Of a DNA stretch of 64,000 bases, positions 54,024 to 64,000 are shown piece after piece. The DNA is from Reyranella sp. GTDB taxonomy: Bacteria > Pseudomonadota > Alphaproteobacteria > Reyranellales > Reyranellaceae. A program made the position numbers and the translations under genes. The notes under the pieces are model-generated. The model was not told the DNA's origin and ran no database searches. It was given only the letters and a program-made list of their open reading frames with translations. The DNA lies in NCBI RefSeq assembly GCF_017305915.1, contig NZ_JAFKJN010000027.1:1-64000 (forward strand), given 5' to 3'. Every line of letters begins with the position of its first letter. Position 1 is the first letter of the stretch.

Positions 54024-55177
54024 TCAAGCGGCGAGGAATTCGTTCCACTTCTCCGTATAATACTCCAGATTCTTGGGCCGGGTATTCCAGACATAGACCC
54101 GCTTGGCGCGCTCCTCGAGCGAGCCGCCGTCGCGGCCGACGCCGCCATAGACCTGCTTGATCAGGTCGGGCTCGAGATACTTGTCGTAGCCGCCGGAGGT
54201 CGAGAAGTAGCCGATCTTCGACTGCTGCGCGCCCGGATAGCCGTCCATCCAGAAGTTCAGCCACTCATAGGCGAGGTCGACGTTCCTGGAAGTCGCGGCA
54301 ATGCCGTAGCCGTTGCACCAGGCGCGATAACCTTCCTTGGCGACGGCGTAGTGCACCGGAATGCCCTTGCTCGACACTTCGACGACGACCGGCCACCAGG
54401 CGTCGGCGATCCCTCCTCCGAGGCCATCAGGTTCACCAGCTCGCCGTAGGCCTTCCACATGGCGCGGAAGTGGCCCTCCTTCTTCTTCTCCTTGAGGAAG
54501 GCGACGACGGTGTCGACCTCCTTCTCGGTCATGCTGCTCATGTCGATCGGCTTGAAGAGCCCAAGCGCCTGCATGCCCATGGCGGCATTCAGCATGCCAA
54601 GCCAGTCGATGCCGTACATCGCGACCTTGCCGCGATATTTGGGGTTGAACAGGTCACCCCAGGACAGCTCGTTGTTCTCAGTCTTGATCTTGCCGGCGTT
54701 GTAGCCGATCGAATCCATCTGGAAGAACCCGGGCATGAAGGAAATCTTCGTGCGGGCCTCGTCCAGGTACATCATGCGGCCGGGATTGGCGCCGATACCG
54801 AGCGGCGCGCCGGGTGCGGCCTGCCCGTCCTTGAGCAGCGGATGCATCTTGTCCCAGTTCTTGAGCCGCGAGGTATCGATCGGCATCAGGAGCTTCTCGC
54901 TGTTGGCGTAAGCCGCAAACGGCGCATCGAGCAGCACGCAGTCGAGCGGCGCGGTGCGGATGCGGTCGACGCGCGCCTGCGTCGAGGGGCTGACGAAGGG
55001 CCGCGGCGTGATGCCGGTACGATTGGCGAATTCGCCGAGGATGGCGTCGCGCATGTCGTAGCTCGCGCCGGCGAGGAAGATCTGCTTGGACTGCGCCGAG
55101 GCAGGCGTCAGGACCGACGGCGCAGCCAGCGCGGCGGCGCCCGACGCAGCCAGCAGGGAACGGCGTTTGATCAGCAT
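54024..55177 (-). pseudogene. Frameshifted ABC substrate-binding protein (PotD/PotF-like)
   Basis: A periplasmic binding protein of about 383 residues split by one frameshift. The first part (from 55177) has a signal sequence with a twin-arginine-like KRRSLLAASGAAALAA and runs through GELVNLMASEEG. The second part (to 54024) continues as GIADAWWPVVVEVSSKG and ends EKWNEFLAA. The frames join if one G is restored in a GGG run at 54411-54413. The error may be real or a sequencing or assembly slip. It is the expected binding protein of the adjoining PotABC-like set; the ligand is unproven. Confidence 0.85.
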
Positions 55178-55189
55178 GGGCTGTCTCCT

Positions 55190-56023
55190 TCAGGATCTCC
55201 GGGCCGAGGTCGAGCGCCGCATCGCCCACAGGGCCGAGCTGCACATCAACACGGCGATCAGCGAAAAGGCGGTGGTGGTGGTGCCGATGGCGTAGATCTC
55301 GGGCGTCAGCTGGCGGTCGAGCTGGGCCATAATCGCGAGCGGCAGGGTCTGGTCCGGGCCGGTCGTGAACATGCTGCGCGGATATTCGTCGTAGCTCAGC
55401 GAGAAGCCGAACAGGCCGGCGCCGATCACGCCGGGCAGGATCAGCGGCAAGGTGATGCGCCGGAAGGCGGTGATCCGCGAGGCGCCGAGCGTCAGCGCCG
55501 CCTCCTCGACCCGCGAATCGAAGCGGTTGAAGACCGCGAGCATGGTCAGGAAGCCGAACGGCAGCGTCCACGACACCTGCACCAGGAAGGTCGTGGTGTT
55601 CCAGGCGAGCTCGATGCCCAGCAGCCGCATCAGCACGGCAAAGCCGAAGCCGACCAGGATGCCGGGCGCCATGATGCCGAGCAGCATCAGGTAGAAGAAC
55701 CAGTTGTTGCCGCGGAACCTGCCGCGCATCGCCTGGGCCGACATCACCGACAGCACGATGGTGGTGAGCGCGCACGCCGCGGCGAGCAGCGAGGAGCGCA
55801 CCAGCGGCGGCTTGAAGTCGTTCATCACCGTCGCCTTCCACAGCTCCGCGTACCAGTGGAGGGAGACGCCGTTCATCGGAAAGGTCGTGCCGCCGGTGGG
55901 ACCCGCGAAGGACAAGAGACCGAGGGTGAGGATCGGCAGCCACTGATAGGCGAGGAAGACGACCGTCAGGGTGCCCAGCGCCCAGCCGACGATGTCGGAG
56001 CGGAGCTTCCAGCCGAGCTTCAT
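55190..56023 (-). CDS. ABC transporter permease (PotC-like)
   Basis: A 277-residue inner-membrane permease with six helices. The EAA motif, EEAALTLGASRITAFRRITLPLILPG, contacts the ATPase. It belongs to the spermidine/putrescine group. It lies 13 bases after the partner permease and 12 before the binding-protein gene. Solute may be a polyamine or another small cation or amide. Confidence 0.9.
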   Translation of the reverse strand: MKLGWKLRSDIVGWALGTLTVVFLAYQWLPILTLGLLSFAGPTGGTTFPMNGVSLHWYAELWKATVMNDFKPPLVRSSLLAAACALTTIVLSVMSAQAMRGRFRGNNWFFYLMLLGIMAPGILVGFGFAVLMRLLGIELAWNTTTFLVQVSWTLPFGFLTMLAVFNRFDSRVEEAALTLGASRITAFRRITLPLILPGVIGAGLFGFSLSYDEYPRSMFTTGPDQTLPLAIMAQLDRQLTPEIYAIGTTTTAFSLIAVLMCSSALWAMRRSTSARRS

Positions 56024-56036
56024 CGGTCGGCTCCCC

Positions 56037-56906
56037 TCATCGGTCGGCCCCGAGGCGGCGAATGTCGACCACGCGCAGCGCGGCGATCACGCCGATTAGC
56101 ATGCAGGCCATCAGCAGCACCGCGACGACCGAGGCGGCGCGATGCTGCGAGCCTTCGTAGAACAGCAGCACCAGGTTGGGCAGCATGGCGTGCTTGTTGC
56201 CGCCGACCGTGGCGACGGTGGCGAAGTCGGCCATGACGTTGAGGAACACCAGCACCTGGCCGATCACCACGCCCGGCAGGGTGAGCGGGAAGACGATGCG
56301 CCAGAACACGACCAGCGGCGGCGCCTTCAGCGTCATCGCCGCCTCGCGCAGTGCCGGCTGGATCGCGTTCAGCATGTACACGACCGGGCCCGCCGCCATC
56401 ATGGTGTAGAGCGAGGCCTGCGCCATCGAGATGCCGAAGCGCGAATAGAGGAAGGCCTCGATCGGGCTGCGCGTGGCGCCGGTGAAGATCAGCGCCTGGT
56501 TGATCACGCCGTTGACGCCCAGGAACGGCACCCAGGCGATGCCGCGGATCAGGGTCGAGGTCCAGAACGGCACGACGAAGGCCAGGAACAGCACCAGCCG
56601 CCAGCGCGGGCTCCTGACCTTCATGGTCAGGAAGTAGGCGATGCCGTAGCCGAGCACGCCGGTGACGGCCATCAGGACGGCGGTGTGGCCGACCGTCGAC
56701 AGCGCGAGCTGCAGGTAGGTCTTGTTGGCGAAGAATTTGGTGTAGTTGTCGAAGGTGAGCGGGCTCGCCGGTGAGAAGGTGCGGCCGCCCCACAGCGACA
56801 CCCAGGCCAGCAGCACGATCGGCACCACCACCACGCCCAGCATCCATAGCGCCGCCGGAACGGCCAGCCAGTAGCTGGCGGCGGAGCGGGCCCGGATCGT
56901 GCTCAT
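56037..56906 (-). CDS. ABC transporter permease (PotB-like)
   Basis: A 289-residue permease with six helices and an EAA loop (REAAMTLKAPPLVVFWRIVFPLTLPG). It resembles PotB of polyamine importers. Its ATG overlaps the stop of the ATPase gene by four bases, so it is translated with it. It forms a heterodimer with the PotC-like protein. Confidence 0.9.
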   Translation of the reverse strand: MSTIRARSAASYWLAVPAALWMLGVVVVPIVLLAWVSLWGGRTFSPASPLTFDNYTKFFANKTYLQLALSTVGHTAVLMAVTGVLGYGIAYFLTMKVRSPRWRLVLFLAFVVPFWTSTLIRGIAWVPFLGVNGVINQALIFTGATRSPIEAFLYSRFGISMAQASLYTMMAAGPVVYMLNAIQPALREAAMTLKAPPLVVFWRIVFPLTLPGVVIGQVLVFLNVMADFATVATVGGNKHAMLPNLVLLFYEGSQHRAASVVAVLLMACMLIGVIAALRVVDIRRLGADR

Positions 56907-58024
56907 TCAGCCGAGCCGGTGTGCAGCACGGTGTCCTGCGGTCGCCAGCCGAGCTCGACCCGCTGGCCCGCAACGATGCGCGCGGCGTACGCGCCGAACT
57001 GGTCGACCTTCATCACCTCGCCGTCGGGCCGCTCGAAGACGTGGCGGCGCAGCGATCCGAAGTATTCGACCGCCGTGCAGCGGGCCGCCAGCCGATTGAG
57101 ATGCGGGTCGGCCAGGAGATCGGTGATCAGCTCGGCGCGCACCGAGAAGGAGACCTCGCTGCCGATCGTCGGCCCCCGGCCCGGCACGAGGAACGAGCCG
57201 CAGGCGGTCTCGACCAGCAACAGGCCGTCGCCGGCCCGCACCACGCGGCCGTGGAAGACATTGTTGCCCTGCACGAAGCTCGCGACGAAGGCGGTCGCCG
57301 GACGCTGCAGGATCTCCTCCGGCGAGCCCTGCTGCTCGATGCGGGCGTGGTTCATCACCACCACCAGGTCGCCCAGCGAGAAGGCCTCGTTCTGGTCGTG
57401 CGTCACCCAGATGAAGGAGATGCCGGTGCGCTGCTGCAAGAGCTTCAGCTCCAGCATCACGGTCTCGCGCAGCGAGTAGTCGAGCGCGCCGATCGGCTCG
57501 TCGAGCAGCAGGATGCGCGGCTCGGTGATCATGGCGCGGGCCAGCGCCACGCGCTGGCGCTGGCCGCCCGACAGGTTCGCCGGCTTGCGATCGGCGAGCT
57601 GGGCGATCTCGAACGACGCCAGCACCTGCTTGACCCGCTCGGCGATCGCCGCCTTCGGCTTCTTCAGCATCTCGAGGCCGAAGCCGACCTGCTTGGCCAC
57701 GGTCATGTGCGGGAACAGCGCGAAGTCCTGGAACATCATGGCGATGTCGCGCTCCCACGGCGGATCGCGGGTCGCCTCCTTGCCGCCGATCAGGATGTCG
57801 CCGTCGTCGGGATCCTCGAGGCCCGCGACGCAGCGCAAGGTCGTGGTCTTGCCGCAGCCCGAGGGGCCGAGCAGGCAGACGAACCGGCCCTTCGGCACCT
57901 TGAGCGAGACGCCGTCGACCGCCGTGAAGCCGCCGTAGCGCTTGCGGATGCCGCGCAGCTCGAGATCGAGCTGCGGCCGGGCCGTTGCCGGCGCCTCGCG
58001 GACCGCCTGCGCCAGCGCGTCCAT
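56903..58024 (-). CDS. ABC transporter ATP-binding protein (PotA-like)
   Basis: A 373-residue ABC ATPase. Walker A GPSGCGKT is at 53-60, the signature LSGGQ at 151-155, Walker B LLLLDEPIGALD follows and the H-loop is in WVTHDQ. A C-terminal TOBE domain completes the PotA pattern. It powers the PotB/PotC-like pair. Its start follows the rutA2 stop by one base, so importer and oxygenase are made together. Confidence 0.92.
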   Translation of the reverse strand: MDALAQAVREAPATARPQLDLELRGIRKRYGGFTAVDGVSLKVPKGRFVCLLGPSGCGKTTTLRCVAGLEDPDDGDILIGGKEATRDPPWERDIAMMFQDFALFPHMTVAKQVGFGLEMLKKPKAAIAERVKQVLASFEIAQLADRKPANLSGGQRQRVALARAMITEPRILLLDEPIGALDYSLRETVMLELKLLQQRTGISFIWVTHDQNEAFSLGDLVVVMNHARIEQQGSPEEILQRPATAFVASFVQGNNVFHGRVVRAGDGLLLVETACGSFLVPGRGPTIGSEVSFSVRAELITDLLADPHLNRLAARCTAVEYFGSLRRHVFERPDGEVMKVDQFGAYAARIVAGQRVELGWRPQDTVLHTGSAE

Positions 58025-58025
58025 G

Positions 58026-59108
<1,083 letters not shown>

Positions 59109-59114
59109 GCACCT

Positions 59115-59135
59115 CAGCGTGACTGTTACACGCTG
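59115..59135. promoter_or_regulatory. Inverted repeat near the rutA2 transcription start
   Basis: CAGCGTG (59115-59121) and CACGCTG (59129-59135) are perfect seven-base arms with a seven-base spacer. It lies between the sigma-54 element and the rutA2 start codon, overlapping the expected transcription start, where a repressor could act. Confidence 0.4.
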
Positions 59136-59141
59136 CAGCGC

Positions 59142-59157
59142 AGCAACTCTTATGCCA
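59142..59157 (-). promoter_or_regulatory. Sigma-54 (-24/-12) promoter of the rutA2 operon
   Basis: On the minus strand the sequence is TGGCATAAGAGTTGCT. It has the -24 GG and -12 GC correctly spaced and differs from TGGCACG-N4-TTGCW at two positions. The distance to the rutA2 start (34 bases between GC and ATG) is almost the same as for rutA1. Confidence 0.55.
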
Positions 59158-59278
59158 TGGAATTTTTCAGGCGATTCGCGCGCTCAGGCAGGGCGCAGTG
59201 CACGCCGCGAGGCAGACTGCCTGATGAAAACACTACAGCCCGGCGACGGGAATTCTTTCCCGCAACGCGCGGCGTAAA

Positions 59279-60637
59279 TTACTCCGCCGCGTCGGCGGAG
59301 CGCGCGTGGTGCCGGTTGGCGGGCTTGGGCAGGCCGAGATTGCCGCGCAGGGTCGTCGACTCGTACTCGGTGCGGAACAGGCCGCGGCGCTGCAGCTCGG
59401 GGATCACCAGCTCGACGAAATCCTTGAGCGAGCCCGGCAGGTAAGCCGGCATGACATTGAAGCCGTCGGCGCCGCCCTCCCGGAACCAGTGCTCCATCTC
59501 GTCGGCGACCTGGGCCGGCGTGCCGATCGACAGCACGTGGCCGCGCGGCCCGGCATTGGCGAGGCAGAGCTCCCAGAAGGTGAGCTTGTCGCGCCTGGCC
59601 TGCTCGAGCAGCAGGCGCTGGCGGCTGAGCGGGCCGTTGGTGTCGGGCATCTCCGGCACCGGACCGTCGAGCGGCAGCTTGTCGAGATCGTGTACGCCGA
59701 TCGTGTGCTCCAGCACCGCGACGCCGACCGGCACCTGGATCAGCGACTGCAGGTAGTCGAACTTCTCCTGCGCCTGCGATCGGGTCGGCGCGACCACCGG
59801 ATAGAAGCCCGGCATCACCCGCACCTCGTTGGACGAGCGGCCGAAGCGCGGCAGCCGCGCATGGACGTCGGCGTAGAACTCCTTCGCCTGGTCGAGCGTG
59901 GTCTGCGCGGTGAACACGATCTCGGCGAGGCGCGCGGCGACGTCGCGGCCGGTGCCCGAGGCGCCGGCCTGCACCAGCACCGGCCGGCCCTGCGGCGACG
60001 GCGCGACGTTGAGCGGACCGCGCACCTGGAAGTGCTTCCCCTTGTGGTTCAGCACATGCATCTTCGTGGTGTCGTAGAAGACGCCCGAGTCCTTGTCGCG
60101 GATGAAGGCGTCGTCGTCCCACGAATCCCACAGGCCCTGCACCACCTCGGCGAACTCGATCGCCCGCTCGTAGCGGTCGCCGTGGCCCATGTGCTGGTCG
60201 CGGCTGTAGTTCAGCGCGTCCTGCTCGTTGTTCGAGGTCACGAGGTTCCAGCCGCTGCGGCCGCCGCTGATCGCATCGAGCGAGGCGAACTGGCGGGCGA
60301 GCGTATAGGGCTCGTTGAAGGTCGTGGTCGAGGTGGCGACGAAGCCGAGGTTCTTGGTGACCGCGGCGAGCGCCGACAGGATGGTCATCGGCTCGAACTT
60401 GACCACCTTGCCCATGCGGCCGCGCGCATCGGGATTGCCCTGCAGATCGACTGCCGCCGAATCGGCGAGGAACAGGAAATCCATCTTGCCGCGCTCGGCG
60501 AGCTGCGCGGTCTCGACCATGTCGGCGAAGCGCACGCCGGAATGGTAGTGCGCCTCGGGATGCCGCCAGGCGGCAACATGCTGGCCGGTCTCGTGCACGA
60601 AGGCGCCGAGATGCATCATGCGTTTCTGCGGCGCCAT
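59279..60637 (-). CDS. NtaA/SnaA/DszA-family FMN-dependent monooxygenase
   Basis: A 452-residue luciferase-like monooxygenase of the NtaA (nitrilotriacetate), SnaA and DszA subgroup. Typical segments are MHLGAFVHETGQHVAAWRHP at the start, ISGGRSGWNLVTSNNE and the SPQGRPVLVQAGASGTGRD loop. It needs FMNH2 from a separate reductase. It lies 170 bases upstream of rutA2 on the same strand, so it is probably its own unit. The substrate may be an N- or S-containing organic compound. Confidence 0.9.
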   Translation of the reverse strand: MAPQKRMMHLGAFVHETGQHVAAWRHPEAHYHSGVRFADMVETAQLAERGKMDFLFLADSAAVDLQGNPDARGRMGKVVKFEPMTILSALAAVTKNLGFVATSTTTFNEPYTLARQFASLDAISGGRSGWNLVTSNNEQDALNYSRDQHMGHGDRYERAIEFAEVVQGLWDSWDDDAFIRDKDSGVFYDTTKMHVLNHKGKHFQVRGPLNVAPSPQGRPVLVQAGASGTGRDVAARLAEIVFTAQTTLDQAKEFYADVHARLPRFGRSSNEVRVMPGFYPVVAPTRSQAQEKFDYLQSLIQVPVGVAVLEHTIGVHDLDKLPLDGPVPEMPDTNGPLSRQRLLLEQARRDKLTFWELCLANAGPRGHVLSIGTPAQVADEMEHWFREGGADGFNVMPAYLPGSLKDFVELVIPELQRRGLFRTEYESTTLRGNLGLPKPANRHHARSADAAE

Positions 60638-60653
60638 CGTGTGGAACCCCCTG

Positions 60654-61676
60654 TTACTCGGCCGCGAGAACCTCGAGCTTAGCGAGTTCCTCGGCGATCT
60701 GCACGGCGTTCCAGGCGGCGCCCTTCAGCAGCTGGTCGCCGGCCACGAACAGGGCGAGCCCGTTCGGGTTGCTGACGTCGCGACGGATGCGGCCGACATG
60801 CACGTCGAGATCGCCGCTCGCCTCGAGCGGCATCGGGAAGTGGTTGGCCGCCGGATCGTCGACGATCTTGATGCCGGGCGAGCGGGCGAGCAGCGCCCGC
60901 GCCTCCTCGGGCGACATCGGCGCCTCGAGCTCCAGCACGATCGACTCCGCATGCGCGCGCAGCACCGGCACGCGGATGCAGGTCGGCACGATCGGCAGGT
61001 CGGGCGCATGGAACATCTTGCGCGTCTCCTCGACGACCTTGTTCTCTTCCTCGTTGTAGCCGTTGTCGGCCACCTTGGTGTTGTGCGAGAACACGTTGAA
61101 GGCGATCTGGTGCGGGAACACCGAGTGGGTGATCTCCTGGCTACCGGCATACTCGCGCGTCTGCTCCTCGAGCTCCTGCATCGCTGCGGCGCCGGCGCCC
61201 GATGCCGACTGGTAGGTCGAGACGATGATGCGGCGGATGCCGACGGTCTGGTGGATCGGCCACACCGCGACGGCGAGGATCGCCGCCGTGCAGTTGGGGT
61301 TGGCGATCACGCCCTTGTGCTTGCGCAGGTCGCCCGGGTTGACCTCGGGCACGACCAGCGGCGTGTTGGGGTCCATGCGGAAGGCCGACGAGTTGTCGAT
61401 CACCACCGCGCCCGCCGCCTTGGCCGCCGGGATGAACTCGCGGCTGCGCGTGGCGCCGGCCGAGAAGAAGGCGATGTCGACGCCCTTGAACGCCGCGGCG
61501 GTCAGCTCCTCGACGGTGTGGGGCTTGCCTTTGAACTCCAGGGTCTTGCCGGCCGAGCGCTTCGAGGCCAGCAGCCTGAGGCTGGCGACGGGGAAGTTGC
61601 GACGCTCGAGAACGCGCAGGATCTCGACGCCGACGGCGCCGGTCGCGCCGACCACGGCAATGTTCTGGGGCCTCAT
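60654..61676 (-). CDS. asd: Aspartate-semialdehyde dehydrogenase
   Basis: A 340-residue enzyme that makes aspartate semialdehyde for lysine, threonine and methionine. The NADP motif VVGATGAVG begins at residue 8, and the nucleophile is Cys129 in NPNCTA. It supplies the homoserine branch used by MetX upstream in the window. It ends 16 bases before the NtaA-like gene and is divergent from a Dpp-type permease gene across 128 bases. Confidence 0.95.
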   Translation of the reverse strand: MRPQNIAVVGATGAVGVEILRVLERRNFPVASLRLLASKRSAGKTLEFKGKPHTVEELTAAAFKGVDIAFFSAGATRSREFIPAAKAAGAVVIDNSSAFRMDPNTPLVVPEVNPGDLRKHKGVIANPNCTAAILAVAVWPIHQTVGIRRIIVSTYQSASGAGAAAMQELEEQTREYAGSQEITHSVFPHQIAFNVFSHNTKVADNGYNEEENKVVEETRKMFHAPDLPIVPTCIRVPVLRAHAESIVLELEAPMSPEEARALLARSPGIKIVDDPAANHFPMPLEASGDLDVHVGRIRRDVSNPNGLALFVAGDQLLKGAAWNAVQIAEELAKLEVLAAE

Positions 61677-61804
61677 GTTCCTTGGGCTTTCAGTTGGGCA
61701 AAAGTGCTGGCCGACATTTAATCCGGCCCTATGATGGGCACAACAAGAACGGGCCTAATGGCCTGCGATAAATGGCCTAAGGGAGGCTAACGTCTTGAGG
61801 CGCA

Positions 61805-62761
61805 ATGTATAGTTACATCGCCCGCAGACTGGCGTTCGGCGCCATCACCGTGGTCGGGGTGTCGATCATGGTGTTCGTCATCATGCGCGTGCTGCCCGGC
61901 GACCCGCTGGTGGCGATCTTCGGGCCGGAGGGCTTCACCAAGCTGACCGAGGAGCAGCGCGCCAACTACATGCGCGACCTCGGCCTCAGCGACCCGCTCT
62001 GGGTGCAGTACCTCGCCTGGGTGAAGGACATCGCCCAGGGCAATTTCGGCCGCTCCTTCTTCCGCTCGGAGAACGTCGCCGACATGCTGCTGCGGCGCGG
62101 CCCGCTGACCGCCGAGATCGCCCTGCTGTCGGTGGTGATCTCGTGGCTGGTCGGCATCCCGGTGGCGATCGTCAGCGCGCTCAAGCCCAACACGGTGGCC
62201 GACAGCACCGCCCGCTTCCTCAGCATCCTGTTCCTCGCGGTGCCGGGCTTCTGGATCGGCATGCTGATCGTGCTCGGGTTGCTGTTCTGGTTCGGCTATC
62301 GCGCGCCGCTGACCGGCGCCGCGCTGTTCGTCGACCCCAAGGCCAACTTCGAATTGGTGATCGGCCCCGCGGTCGTGCTCGGCCTCGGCCAGGCCGCCTA
62401 CATCGCGCGCATGGGCCGCTCGGCGCTGCTCGAGGTGATCCGCGAGGACTACGTCCGCACCGCCCGCGCCAAGGGGCTGAACGGCCGGCTGGTGATCGCC
62501 TGGCACGCGCTGCCCAACGCGCTGCTGCCGGTGATCACTTTGTCGGGCGTGCTGATGGGCCTGGTCCTCGCCGGCTCGATCCCGGTCGAGCGCGCCTTCG
62601 CCACGCCGGGCCTCGGCTTCGCGATGTTCATCGCGGTCAACGAGCGCGACATCTTCGTGATGCAGAACCTGGTGTTCCTCTACGCCACGGTGTTCGTGCT
62701 GCTGAACATCCTGATCGACGTCACCATCGCCTTCCTCGATCCCCGGATTCGCCTCAGATGA
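61805..62761 (+). CDS. ABC transporter permease, DppB family
   Basis: A 318-residue dipeptide/oligopeptide/nickel type permease. Six helices, the MRVLPGDPL start and the EAA-type segment DYVRTARAKGLNGRLVIAWHALPNALLPV are diagnostic. It overlaps the DppC gene by four bases (ATGA). No binding protein or ATPase gene is near, so the transporter must borrow them. The solute is unknown. Confidence 0.92.
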   Translation: MYSYIARRLAFGAITVVGVSIMVFVIMRVLPGDPLVAIFGPEGFTKLTEEQRANYMRDLGLSDPLWVQYLAWVKDIAQGNFGRSFFRSENVADMLLRRGPLTAEIALLSVVISWLVGIPVAIVSALKPNTVADSTARFLSILFLAVPGFWIGMLIVLGLLFWFGYRAPLTGAALFVDPKANFELVIGPAVVLGLGQAAYIARMGRSALLEVIREDYVRTARAKGLNGRLVIAWHALPNALLPVITLSGVLMGLVLAGSIPVERAFATPGLGFAMFIAVNERDIFVMQNLVFLYATVFVLLNILIDVTIAFLDPRIRLR

Positions 62762-63645
62762 CCGCCATTGCCCCGTCCCTCAGCCCGCCGCGCTGGCGCG
62801 CCGCCTGGCGCCGCATCGGCAGCCTCGTCCGCCGCGCGCCGCTCTCGGCCTTCTGGGGCATAATCGCCGCGCTGATCGTGGCCATGGCGGCGACGGCGCC
62901 GGTGGTGGCACCCTACCCGCCGCTCAAGTCCGACTTCCGCGCCATGCAGAAGCCGCCGTCGGAGAAGCACTGGTTCGGCACCGACCAGATCGGCCGCGAC
63001 ACACTCTCCCGCGTCATCCACGGCAGCCAGATCTCGCTGATGGTCGCGTTCGGCGCGGTGCTGTTCGGCACCACGGTCGGCGCGTTGTGGGGCCTGGCCT
63101 GCGGTTATTTCGGCGGCCGCTTCGACATGGCGAGTCAGCGTGTCATCGAGTTCCTGCAATCCTTCCCCGACCTGATCCTGGCGATGGCCATCGCCATGGC
63201 GCTGGGCGGCGGCATGGCGACGGTGATCGCCGCGATCGCCATCACCCGCATCCCGTTCGGCGGCCGGGTGATCCGCTCGGTCGTGCTGTCGCTCAAGGAG
63301 ATGCAGTATGTCGAGGCGGCGCGCGGCATCGGCGCCAGCCACGTCAGGTTGATGTTCCGCCACATCCTGCCGCAGTGCGTGGCGCCCTATCTCATCCTCG
63401 CCACGACGCATCTCGGCGTCGCCATCGTGATCGAGGCGTCGCTCGGCTTCCTCGGCGTCGGCATCCCGCCGCCGACGCCGACCTGGGGCAACATGCTGGC
63501 CGATTCGCTGAACGCCGGCCTGGTGCCGCCGTGGTGGCTGGTGCTGTTCCCGGGGGCCGCGATCACGCTGACGGTGCTCGCCTTCAACCTGCTCGGCGAC
63601 GGCATCCGCGACCTGCTCGACCCGCGCCTGCGCGGCTCGGTGTAG
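62758..63645 (+). CDS. ABC transporter permease, DppC family
   Basis: A 295-residue DppC-type permease. An N-terminal OppC_N segment (SAFWGIIAALIVAMAATAP) is followed by FGTDQIGRDTLSRVIHGS and the EAA segment EAARGIGASHVRLMFRHILPQ. It pairs with the DppB protein. The ATG is inside the previous stop codon context (ATGA). Confidence 0.92.
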   Translation: MTAIAPSLSPPRWRAAWRRIGSLVRRAPLSAFWGIIAALIVAMAATAPVVAPYPPLKSDFRAMQKPPSEKHWFGTDQIGRDTLSRVIHGSQISLMVAFGAVLFGTTVGALWGLACGYFGGRFDMASQRVIEFLQSFPDLILAMAIAMALGGGMATVIAAIAITRIPFGGRVIRSVVLSLKEMQYVEAARGIGASHVRLMFRHILPQCVAPYLILATTHLGVAIVIEASLGFLGVGIPPPTPTWGNMLADSLNAGLVPPWWLVLFPGAAITLTVLAFNLLGDGIRDLLDPRLRGSV

Positions 63646-63840
63646 AGCCGTCCGGCCGGAATCCGGCGGACTCCCGGACACCTCCGATGCCGATTCCATA
63701 AGGGTTTTTGACGCGAGTCCGGGAATCCGCCCCCACCCCCCCAGGCCGGACGCGTGCGGACGCGGCGGACGATAGACTGCAATTACCCTGCTTGAATTCC
63801 AAGTGCGTCGTCTCATGTCTCCTCGATGCCGGAGGGAGTC
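63646..63840. other. Gap between the Dpp permease pair and the tautomerase gene
   Basis: A 195-base stretch. A GC hairpin (GCCGG at 63655-63659 with CCGGC at 63663-63667) sits close after the dppC stop but has no T run. The bases just before the tautomerase carry its ribosome-binding site (GGAGG). No gene is visible. Confidence 0.3.
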
Positions 63841-64000
63841 ATGCCTGTCGTCACCATTCAGATGGAAAAGGGTCGTCCACTGGAGATGAAGCGGGCGCTT
63901 GCCGATGCCGTAACCACGGCGGTCGCAGGGGCTCTCGACGTGCCGCCCGACTGGGTGACCCTCATCATCGACGAAGTCGAGCGTGAGAACTGGGCGGTCG
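63841..64000 (+). CDS. Tautomerase family protein (4-oxalocrotonate tautomerase type), truncated by the window edge
   Basis: The first 53 codons of a small tautomerase. The mature N-terminal proline (MPVVTIQMEKG), the catalytic residue of this family, is present. The following MKRALADAVTTAV helix and the VTLIIDEVERENWAV strand match the family. GGAGG lies five bases before the ATG. It may process a keto-enol intermediate. The rest is outside the window. Confidence 0.88.
   Translation, partial: MPVVTIQMEKGRPLEMKRALADAVTTAVAGALDVPPDWVTLIIDEVERENWAV

Overview
This window reads as chromosomal DNA from a GC-rich, free-living alphaproteobacterium. The lineage call rests on a SAM-II type riboswitch ahead of metX, a RegB/RegA (PrrB/PrrA, ActS/ActR) redox two-component pair, an OlsB/OlsA-like acyltransferase pair, an NfuA scaffold and the ybeY-phoH-miaB-plsC-olsB-fur order. 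A Rhodospirillales or Reyranella-like genus is my guess and is not proven by the sequence. No phage, transposase, integrase or CRISPR array is visible.

Layout. Bases 1-9 kb are mostly a minus-strand housekeeping block: ybeY, phoH, miaB, plsC/olsA, olsB, fur, then rimI-tsaB, ddpX, a Bax-like glucosaminidase and nfuA. Bases 9-15.6 kb hold a UspA/TIGR02186/TauE/DUF2333 run, an esterase-MFS pair and two small secreted unknowns. Bases 15.6-22 kb hold a MarR regulator and a vapBC module, each preceded by a perfect inverted repeat, then FkbM and other methyltransferases, gloB, a YbaK-like deacylase and lepB. Bases 21.9-29.3 kb are an amino-acid block: metX-metW behind a SAM-II riboswitch and hairpin, chorismate mutase-hisC-tyrC, ChaC, a TetR regulator and a trans-sulfuration enzyme. 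Bases 29.3-36 kb hold a trans-3-hydroxyproline dehydratase/acyl-CoA dehydrogenase pair, tRNA-Gly(CCC), a DpgC-like oxygenase and a branched-chain-type ABC set whose LivG half lacks about 60-80 residues including the ABC signature. Bases 36-44.5 kb hold regA-regB-nudix, pyrC and several hydrolases, plus a LysR/SDR divergon. Bases 44.5-49.9 kb hold a GH5 hydrolase, a GntP permease, a Bug-family binding protein, an MFS exporter and a methyltransferase.

The most unusual part is 50-60.6 kb. One minus-strand run encodes a RutA-like flavin monooxygenase, a complete polyamine-type ABC importer (its binding-protein gene carries a frameshift), an SDR and a formamidase/acetamidase. A second RutA homologue, much closer to Escherichia coli RutA, converges on it. 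Both rutA genes have a sigma-54 type -24/-12 sequence about 35 bases before the start codon, which suggests nitrogen-controlled uptake and opening of an N-heterocycle or cyclic amide. The window ends with asd, an orphan pair of Dpp-type permeases and a truncated tautomerase gene.

Palindromic intergenic repeats of three families sit between genes at 32.9, 36.0, 38.9 and 52.2 kb.
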